Assembly (NCBI RefSeq): GCF_002127325.2
Contig: NC_035433.2
Coordinates: forward strand, 145,917,472 to 145,981,471
Reading direction: 5' to 3'
From: Helianthus annuus
Taxonomy: Eukaryota; Streptophyta; Magnoliopsida; Asterales; Asteraceae
DNA length: 64,000 nucleotides
The position numbers and the translations under genes were made by a program. Positions within the stretch are counted from its first letter, which is position 1, and every line of letters begins with the position of its first letter. The notes beneath the pieces were generated by a model. The model did no database searches. It was not told the DNA's origin and was given only the letters and a program-made list of their open reading frames with translations. This document shows positions 56,078 through 64,000 of this stretch, one piece after another.

Positions 56078-57059
56078 TTAGAAATCAATAATAAAAGAAG
56101 TTATGGGCCATAATCGTGTAAAAGTAAGCGATGTTTATTTCAAAAGAAAATTTAAAAAAATAAATGTTAACTATTTATGCTTGCTACATCTTGAACATGA
56201 AAGTGGTTTGCTTCATGGAATATTAAACACTACAAACAAACAACTTAGTGTTGTAATATTAGTTTGGGGAGTCTTTAGAAAAAATAGAAATTTCTAATCC
56301 TAAAGTTTTAATGTTTGACAATTTAAGTTTAAACTTTTAATTTTTGTTTCCTTTTTAACCCTAAAGTTTTAATCTTTGACAATTTACTCTAAAGTTTTAT
56401 TCTTTGACAATTTAAGTTTTAATTTTTTTAATCTTTGTTTCCTTTTTAACCCTAAAGTTTTAATCTTTAACAATTTAAGTTTAAAGTTTTAATCTTTGTT
56501 AATTTAACCTCTTTGATTAATTTGATTTTTTACTTCTAATTCAAAAGTTTCCATCTTTTGCGATTTAACCACTTTGATTTTTTTTTACGTATGTGTTGTA
56601 ATCTTGGCTTTGAGGGTTTTTCAAAGAAAAAATGGTTATGCATATGGTTGTTGTAACCTTGGCTTTGGGAGTTTTTAAAAAAATAATTTTTTTACTTTTC
56701 ACCCAAAAATATTTCATAAATACTTTTAACCTAAAACTATTTGTTTTTTTACTTTTAACACAAAACTTTTTATCTGTTGCAATCTATCCTCACAGCTTTT
56801 TTTACTTTCAACTTTGGTCCTTTATAGTTTTAATTTTCCGCAAAATTTTCGCTTTATGCTTCGTTCTAAATTTTGTGATTTAACACATCGCAAAGCGCGT
56901 CTTTGGTTTAGCGTTTTTATGTTTTGTTCTAAATTTTGCGAGTTAACACGACGCAACGTGCGTGTGTGGGTGAACGTTTTTACCTCGTCTATTTTTTTCC
57001 CGTTTGACAGGTTTAACATAACGTGCGCGTCCTAAATCGACTTAGTTATAACTAAAGAA

Positions 57060-57092
57060 TCTCCGCCGCATTGTGGCAAGTCGTAATTCTAG
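57060..57092 (+). mobile_element. decayed Helitron 3' terminus
   Basis: CTCCGCCGCATTGTGGCAAG, a weak hairpin relative, is followed by TCGTAATTCTAG and T. It follows the same TTTTAAC/CGTTTTACG repeats as the 56001-56077 end. Confidence 0.4.
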
Positions 57093-57820
57093 TTTACGAT
57101 AAAGTTGAAATGTTTGAAAGACATTGGAATTTAAAGAAATTAGAGTTGATTTCAATATAAATTAGTGTTGTGTTTGGTTTGTATAATTGTTGAAGGTAAT
57201 TTGAATGAAAAAACAATTCATTTACAAAATTACGTTGTATAACCTCACTCTTAGATATAATAGGTGAATAATGAAATGATATGGGTATTTTGGTAATCTT
57301 AAAACATTCCTTTGGAAAGTTCATAATTCTCAATCTACTTGTATCCTTGTTTTGAACCATTTCGAGTTAAGTTTTACATCAATCTATCCGTATCCTTGTT
57401 CAAATCAAAAGCCCTAAAACACCGGTTTGTAATTCGAGAAAAAAAAAAAAAAAACTTAACCCTGTTTACTTATTTTTAACAACGCACCCTTATACAAACA
57501 AAATGAAAATAGTTGGACCAATGAAGGCACAGACAGACTTGATTATTTAAATTCAATTTGCTTTAATTTAATATATTTTTAAAGAGGTTATGTGAAAGTT
57601 AAGTTATAATGGGGAAAAACATAAAAGGTCGTGTCAATAAATAATGATGAATGAAATTTACCCGAAACAAACCTATAACATTATTATATAACTTAAAGTA
57701 GAAAGCTGATGGCTTTAACGTCAGTGACACTCCATCTTTTTACAATGACCTCTTTGCTTTGAATTTTCCCACCCACATGGCTACACCCTCATCTTTTAAC
57801 TTTGCCAACATCATCCTTAT

Positions 57821-58383
57821 TAGGGCTGCAAACGAACCAAACATTCGGTGAACAGTTCGTGAACCGTTCGGCGGGAAGTTCGTTTGTGTTCGTTCATTTA
57901 TTAAACAAACGAATACGAACAAGAAATTCCGTTCGTTTAGTTAAATGAACAAACATGAACAGAGGTCGTGTTCGTTCATTTATGTTCGTGAACGTTCGGT
58001 AACGTATTCGTTTGTGTTCGATAGTTCATTAATGTTTTTAGTTTTTATATTTATTTAAATACTTCAAAATTCCGACAAATTAAATATCTAATAAGTTTCG
58101 GTGTATTATATATTTTGTCCATGAACGATTGTTTGTGTTCGTTTGTTTCCATTTGTGTTTATGAACATTAGTTTGTGCTCATTTGTGTTCGTCAATGTTC
58201 GTTTTTATTCGTTGCCTAAAATTAGCAAACGAACACGAACAAGTTCATTTCCTTAACAAACGAACACGAACATAGAATCTCGTTCGGTAAGTGTTCGTGA
58301 ACGGTTCACGAACACACATATTTCTTAACAAACGAACACGAACAAGGTCTTGTTCGTGTTTGTTCGGTTCGTTTGCAACCCTA
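57821..58383. mobile_element. hAT-type element (GTTCGT family), intact ends
   Basis: Ends TAGGGCTGCAAACGAACC and the complement of GGTTCGTTTGCAACCCTA are flanked by an exact 8-bp duplication ATCCTTAT (57813-57820 and 58384-58391). Arms are dense in GTTCGTGTTCGTTC and GAACGGTTCACG. No transposase is present. It is the reference copy for 5699-6355 and 32730-32945. Confidence 0.9.
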
Positions 58384-58391
58384 ATCCTTAT

Positions 58392-59938
58392 ACTTTGCTT
58401 TTCCACCATCACCCTTAGCTTTTATACATTAACGTTACCACCCCTCTACTTTTACATTTCAACCATCACTCTCATCTTTTACATATTTTCATCACCCCCT
58501 CTCTGCTTTTACACTTTGTCTCTTTTAACTTTGCATTTTTAGACTTTGCTTTTTTACCCCTTGCACTGTTACTCCATTTTTACACTTATACCCGCTCAAC
58601 TTTAACAAATATTGCAATTGTACCCCCTAGACTACTACACCTACTTTTGCAAATGTCATTGCATTGTGTAAATGTCTTAGACGTTGTGTTTTACACTTTG
58701 TGTCTACCTTTGTGTTTTACACTTTTTTGTAATTGTCTTTTACGCATTGTGTTTTACATTTTTTTTTTTGTAACTGTTTTTTACACATTGTCTTTTACGA
58801 ATGATGTGTTGTCTTACCACATGTTTCCACCCGCCACGTGCCGTCGCAACGCTCTGCAGGCAAAATACTAGTTGTAGCTTATTGTAGATTTTAGAAAAAA
58901 AATGATATTAATGAGATATTTTTGTTTATTTATTAATACACACGAAGAGAAAGCCAAATGTGCCTGCAGGAGTTTGGGCTGGCTGGTCAGCTGGGGCAGG
59001 GCTTGGACCTGTGTGTGGTTGCCTATAGTTTATTCTATGGGCTGACAGGTCTAAGCCCCACACAACTTTGGGCTGCAATTGGTTTTACCCATTAATGGTA
59101 CTAATTATGTGACTGTAACTACGATCATTGCCTCTACATGTCTACACAATACATAAATCTTGAAAAACTTCCCATAGTCAAAATCCAGGATAAGGTCTAA
59201 CATCTATGTTATTTAATAGACTGAAGTTACATTGAAATGTTTCACTATTTTAAGTTGAATATACATTTTACCTCCTAAAAAAATTGTGTCATGGCCTCAC
59301 TGAATTTTGTTGATTTGTTAAATGCTAAAAGTTAATTATATAAGAGGTAGGGGTGGTCATCAGACTGTGGGGTGTGGGGCTTGGGTTGGGGCGTGAGTTG
59401 GGGTAAAAAGCCCAAGCCACCACCCCTTGGGGCTTGGGTTGGGGCGTGGCCCTTGGGGCTTGGGTTTGAAGCCGAGCGTGGGGCGGGCTTGGGTTTGATG
59501 TGGCAGTCTCCTATTCGTCTTGGGTTTTAAATTATATATATATATATATATATACATATATATATAGTGGAAGGTTCAAATGAGAAGAAATTTTTTGTAA
59601 GAAGAAAAAAGAAATAAGTTTCAACCAATAAAAATGTTTCATTTTACTTTATTTAATATTTGCATTTAATTTTAATGTAAGGGTATATTTATAAACTTAT
59701 ATAGATCATTAATTTCTAGTCTTCCTTTTTAATAGCGAACCACATTAAATTTATAACTTATTTTCAAAATTTATATTTTTTAAAAAAATTAAAAAAAAAT
59801 AATTTAGAGTGTAGGACAAATTACTAGGTGTGTAGGATAAATTATAAGTTGTGTAGGATAAATTGAAGTATGTATATTATTATTTTCGAAATGTGTAGCA
59901 TAACTTTTTATGTGTGTAGGCAATGAAAATTACTGTAG
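58392..59938. other. intergenic with possible Helitron end, GGGCTTGG repeats and TA microsatellite
   Basis: GCCGTCGCAACGC and TACTAGTTG near 58840-58872 resemble a decayed Helitron 3' end. From 59348 a GGGCTTGGGTTGGGGCG motif recurs about six times, starting at AGGGGTGGTCATCAG, which looks like a hAT-type end. A (TA)n run spans about 59532-59567. No gene is seen. Confidence 0.4.
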
Positions 59939-59946
59939 ATAATAAT

Positions 59947-60528
59947 TAGGGGTGTTCAAAAAACTCGTGGCTCGCAGCTCGCTCGAAACTCGCTCGGAAA
60001 AAGCTCGAAGAAAGCTCGGCTCGAAATTGGCTCGGTTTTTAACGAGCCAGCTCGGCTCGGCTCGGTTTGTAAACGAGCCGAGCTCGAGCTTGGTCTGGCT
60101 CGGCTCGTGAGCTCGCGAGCTGGCTCGATAAGGTTTACATCCTTCATTTTTTTGTCCCACATCGCTTAGAAAACAAAAACTAAGGGAGTATTTCCCCTAT
60201 AAAAGAAGGTATAGACAATGTACAAAGTGAATTAACTATTTATAATTGCATATTTAGCCATATGGTTAAATTAAATGGCAGTTATGGCCCTTAGTCTATG
60301 AAGAAATTCATTTTTAAGGGCTTTTTAAGTAGAAAATTGTGCGGTTTTTTGTTAGTTCGAGCTAGATCGAGCCGAGCCGAGCTAGCTCGAATTCTTATCG
60401 AGTCGAGCTCGAGCCTCAAATCTCAGCTCGATTTGAAATTCGAGCTCGAGCCGAGCCAGCTCGAATCGAGTTCGAGCCGAGCTCGAGCTGGGTCTAGCTC
60501 GGCTCGACTCGGCTCGTTTACAGCCCTA
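59947..60528. mobile_element. hAT-type element with snRNA-promoter-like core
   Basis: Ends TAGGGGTGTTCAAAAAACTC and the complement of GCTCGTTTACAGCCCTA are flanked by an exact 8-bp duplication ATAATAAT (59939-59946 and 60529-60536). The arms are GCTCG palindromes. The core holds the sequence element at 60154-60205 described separately. Confidence 0.88.
60154..60205 (+). promoter_or_regulatory. USE-like plus TATA promoter motif pair
   Basis: GTCCCACATCG at 60154-60164 matches the upstream sequence element of plant U-snRNA genes, and TATAAAAG at 60198-60205 follows after about 33 bp. That spacing is the one used by Pol II snRNA promoters. No recognisable snRNA follows. The pair sits inside the hAT element, so transposon origin of the promoter is possible. 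Confidence 0.5.
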
Positions 60529-60615
60529 ATAATAATAGTCTTTATGAGTAATTAATTACTTAAAGATTGTAATAAATGATATGAAAGAACAACTACTTAA
60601 TATTTTACAGATGTA

Positions 60616-60644
60616 CCCTTATATATATATATATATATATATAT
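60616..60644 (+). repeat. AT microsatellite
   Basis: (AT)n adjacent to the left end of the next foldback element. Confidence 0.8.
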
Positions 60645-61050
60645 AGGGGAGGGTTATCTTGAGAACGCTAAATATTGCGAGAACCGTGAGAACGAATGAA
60701 AAAACCAATCAAAACCAATTTTTTTATACAAACCTCATTGTAATTAAGATACAACATCAAAACAAGAATTTATAACATCAAATAATTCATTTCTCATTTC
60801 AAAATCATTCTTTTTAGATTTTTTACACATGTGTAAATATAGCAGATTTACACATGTGTAAATTTTCTTTATTTATGAATTCACGTAAATTTAAACGTGT
60901 AAATTGAATTTCTAACATTGTATTCGAATAATAATGACAAGTGTAGAAAAAAATTTTGAATTTGAATTGTTTTTGACCAAGTTCTCATGGTTTTTTCATT
61001 TGTTCTCACGGTTCTCACAATATTTAGCGTTCTCATTTAAACCCTCCCCT
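60645..61050. mobile_element. foldback element with 60-bp inverted ends
   Basis: AGGGGAGGGTTATCTTGAGA and following sequence (GCTAAATATTG.GAGAACCGTGAGAAC) are mirrored at the right end (GTTCTCACGGTTCTCACAATATTTAGC...AACCCTCCCCT). The copy has no coding region. Confidence 0.75.
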
Positions 61051-61054
61051 ATAT

Positions 61055-61111
61055 CATGGTTTTTTCATTTGTTCTCACGGTTCTCACAATATTTAGCGTT
61101 CTCATTTGAAC
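61055..61111 (+). repeat. partial repeat of the foldback right end
   Basis: TCATGGTTTTTTCATTTGTTC to GCGTTCTCATTT repeats the last 50 bases before the foldback end and then stops directly at the LTR start. It suggests a tandem duplication of the element end before or with the LTR insertion. Confidence 0.75.
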
Positions 61112-63918
61112 TGTAACACCCCGTGTTTTCCCAAAAGTCAAAGTCAAAGTCAAGAGTTGACTGTTATTGGAATTAAAGATCAATAAAGATTAATTTCATT
61201 TTAGTTTCATTTTGATTTTCATATTATTTGGAGTAAGTGTTGTATAATCAAACTAATCGGCCGATAATCGAACTGTGAATCAACGACCGACTGTGAATGA
61301 TAGGAAGTAACAATGCAATAAAGCTAGTCAACCAATAATCAAGCTAATCAAATCAATCATCGAACTCAAGTGTGGATAATTTTAATGCTTTTATACGTGT
61401 GTGTGTGTGCCTTACGTGTTACTTGTGCATGCTTACCTTATGTTAAAGTGTGTGGTGAATCAATCAAAATCAATCAAGAATCGAAGGATAATCAAACTCA
61501 ATCGAAACCGACTTTGAAAATAGGTTGTAAGGATGCTTGTATGTTAGATATAGTAGTTGGGACTGAAAGTAATTTGAATAGAAACTCTATCCTACTCTAC
61601 TCCTCAGCTATCGAACTCGAAATATCAAAAATCGTCGCGAAACACTCAAAACCAGGCAAGCCGATCGAACAGGGCAACCTGATCGAACAGGCTAGCCGAT
61701 CGAACAGGCTGTTCGATCGGGCAGCCGCTCGATCAGGGATGCTGTTCGATCAGCCAACCCTTTCCACTTTTGGAAGCCTATAAATAGGGCTGTCCTTGTC
61801 AAGCTTTCCACTTTTGGAAAAGCTCTGACCGACCAGCCTTCTATTCTCGCCATTTCTCAGATTTCTCTCAAACCGGTAAGTATTTCGCTCTAATCCTTGT
61901 ACGTTTTTGTTCATTAATCGATTCTCCATCTTTCTATCTTTCAAAACTTGGATTTCAACCGCGAAATCACCAAGATCTAGGTGTTCTTGGATGATGTCAT
62001 CATGGTGTTCTTCAAGAACACTAAGTTTTGACATCATTCCACCATGAATAGCTTAGATCTAACCGATTTCCATATAAATAACCTAAAATCTACCAAAGAT
62101 CTTAACATTTCACGGTGGAAAAGGATTGGAAGATGGGTTTCCATCTATCTTTCAACTCTTTTACACTCAAAAAGGGTGAAAACGAGACTTGAACCGATTT
62201 ACAAATCAATCTAAACAAACACATGGTTCAAGACTCGGGTTCTACCGAGAGATATACCGATTTCGGGTTAAACGTTAAACTTAGGTTCCAAACCGTCTCT
62301 GACCGAGCTTGGGTGATTCCTGCTCGAGTCAGTAGACTAAGTAGGGACTTCAGCTTTGTGGTACAACTCGTAGTCAAAATATCTCTAAAACATCAACAAT
62401 TAACGGGAATAACCAAGTGTTAAGTGATAGGTTAACCGAATCGAGAAGCTGGCCGAACGGCTAGGCTGTTCGATCGAACAGCCCAACCGAACGACTACGC
62501 CAGCCGATCGGCTAGGCTAACCGATCGACTAGCACCTGGACCCACCAACTCACAAAAGTGTAGTATTGACGAGGTACTGTTCGATCGACTACGCCACTCG
62601 ATTGAACATTACTGCTCGAATCATGAGATACTATACTTCAACACTTAACCTTTTCGAAACATTGGAATGTCACCCGATCGAGCATGCCACCCGATCGAGT
62701 GACACTTTGCCAACCCTCAGCTGCTAACCGGTCGGTTGGGCTAACCGATCGAACAGCCCGTTCGATCGGCCAACTTGAAAGGTAATGCTGCAAGAACTTC
62801 AAAAGTTCAAACCATCATACACAAACACATCCTTCATATCAAGGGAAGAAACAATCCACTTGAAAGAACCAGCCGATCGAGCCAGCCGGCCGATCGAACG
62901 GGACGTTCGAACGGACTTTAACCCAATCGAACAGCCCACTCGATCGAACAGCCGTCCGATCGAATGGTCTATCCGATCCAGTTTCCACTGTTCACTTTTT
63001 CCGCATTACTCATTGTATTGTTATCAAACTATTCAGGCTAACCTATTCTCAGTGCTCCTCTCAAGATCAACCACTGTGAGTATACTCGATCCCTTTTTGT
63101 TTTCAGCACTTTTGGGTGTTACATACGTAATCTATCAAATTCACGAACAACACAAACTATTTGAACGCTAACCTACTTGCATGTATCACTTGACTAAATG
63201 ATTGCTGTTTATTATGTTTACACGTGGAGTGCTATCTGCCTGCTTTAGCAACGTAGTACTATAGTTTGGACTCAGCACCCGTTCACACGGGGGTTGCTAA
63301 GGACAATTACTTGCATGGATTACGGTGGTAATCATGTATTGCGAACTGTCTCGGACAGTCAACTCGAAGTCATTGGTATCGATGGTCCCATGTTGATAAT
63401 TTACATGCATCGTTTGCCCTTGTGTACGTGCTTGGTTATGCGTAAACTTTCGAACTTTATATGCTATATCAAACTTGTGTACTCACCTTTACATTATATG
63501 TATTGACTTTTATTTTAACGTATGTGACAGGTGTTTAAGCTACTAGCGTGCTAGGGAAGCGAGGCAATAATAAGCTTCTAGGAGCCTGTGACCTTAGGAC
63601 AGTGTCCACATACCTGCTCCAGGGCCATAATTATCTGTGGATCTTGTACTGGCACCTGTAGTCAGTAAGATCTACAGTTAGCCGTCTAGAAGTCTTAAAA
63701 CAATATTTAAATTTGGTCTGTAATAATTAAGAATCTGAGTTGTCGGAACAGTTCCCATATTGTTTAGTTGATTTCTATGATAACTTGTTATTATTTGGGA
63801 CACGGTATGGGACGTGTTATATAACTGAATTGTATGATAGTTGTTGTGGGAACTTCTGAACAATCTGTTTCGCTCAGTGCCGCGCCCCGATGATTCCGCC
63901 ATCGGTTGGGGTGTGACA
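61112..63918 (+). mobile_element. long terminal repeat, 2.8 kb, Ty3-type
   Basis: It starts TGTAACACCCCGTG and ends GGGGTGTGACA, so the ends are inverted (TGTAACACCCC against TGTCACACCCC). A TATAAATA motif (about 61782) lies in the middle. Many CGATCGAACAG and GATCGAAC motifs recur between about 61660 and 62965. Three bases after its end is a primer-binding site. LTRs of this size with the Met primer site are typical of Tekay-like chromoviruses or related Ty3 elements. The frames inside are LTR noise. Confidence 0.88.
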
Positions 63919-63921
63919 GAT

Positions 63922-63940
63922 TGGTATCAGAGCCATAACT
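63922..63940 (+). other. primer-binding site (initiator-Met tRNA)
   Basis: TGGTATCAGAGCC immediately follows the LTR end (a few bases after the CA) and matches the 3' end of plant initiator tRNA-Met. The gag-pol body would begin to the right, outside the window. Confidence 0.88.
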
Positions 63941-64000
63941 ATAGGGAATTAGGTTAGACACGATCTAGTCCGGATCGCTGTCTTAGAGACCTAGACTATA

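Noticed and set aside
59360..59557. Pro-rich minus-strand frame
   Set aside because: It is translated from the GGGCTTGGGTTGGGG repeat.
61750..63171. Frames inside the LTR
   Set aside because: They are not conserved-looking, have repeated GATCGAAC-derived residues and lie inside a terminal repeat.

Overview
This is a plant nuclear window: AT-rich, spliceosomal introns, and mostly transposon-derived. Nothing bacterial or organellar was seen. The transposon and repeat style (Helitrons with GC-rich 3' hairpins, hAT-like elements made of GAGCTCG or GTTCGT palindromes, a tRNA-derived SINE, a Ty3-type LTR with an initiator-Met primer site) suggests a eudicot, plausibly an Asteraceae. That placement is inference. 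Coordinates of spliced genes come from splice consensus and protein similarity recalled from memory; no search was run.

Three host genes are well supported. (1) A leucine-rich-repeat receptor-like kinase (10059-13972, minus; 5'UTR exon and TATA box near 15595-15726) resembles Arabidopsis SKM1, the CLE45 receptor. It has three coding exons, a predicted 973 residues, and a kinase-like domain without HRD, DFG or a visible glycine loop. (2) A DUF1677 gene (45235-45678, plus) whose first coding exon is not resolved. (3) A second, intact DUF1677 gene (51597-52193, minus). The two DUF1677 genes face each other tail to tail, about 6 kb apart. A tRNA-Leu(UAG)-like gene at 23719-23798 (minus) has a damaged T arm.

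The rest is layered mobile DNA. Left part (1-10 kb): an LTR-like fragment, a TBC/RabGAP exon remnant, two Helitron ends, a Pack-MULE-like element carrying a SANT/MYB fragment, a MULE foldback, then a tandem duplication of the receptor gene's 3' flank hit by a LINE tail, a SINE and a Tourist-like MITE. Receptor gene (10-16 kb): its 5'UTR intron holds a hAT element that itself holds a Stowaway MITE. Middle (17-42 kb): an unknown degenerate minus-strand gene, a 5.4-kb Helitron with exons of an unidentified gene and the tRNA, several MITEs, a cluster of nested hAT and foldback elements (30.5-34.1 kb), a 1.1-kb Helitron, and a 3.6-kb Helitron carrying alpha-SNAP and receptor-kinase exons. Right part (42-64 kb): a LINE remnant, SINE copies, the DUF1677 pair, a Helitron split by a 1.6-kb palindromic foldback, four hAT-type elements with 8-bp target duplications, a tandem repeat broken by a MITE, and at the right edge a complete 2.8-kb LTR followed by its primer-binding site, so the body of that retrotransposon lies beyond the window.

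The host genes do not form a pathway that the sequence itself shows. The most striking content is the density of gene-fragment capture (SANT/MYB, alpha-SNAP, receptor kinase, tRNA-Leu, unknown multi-exon gene, TBC domain) and the number of elements with exact terminal structures, which allow relative dating by nesting.
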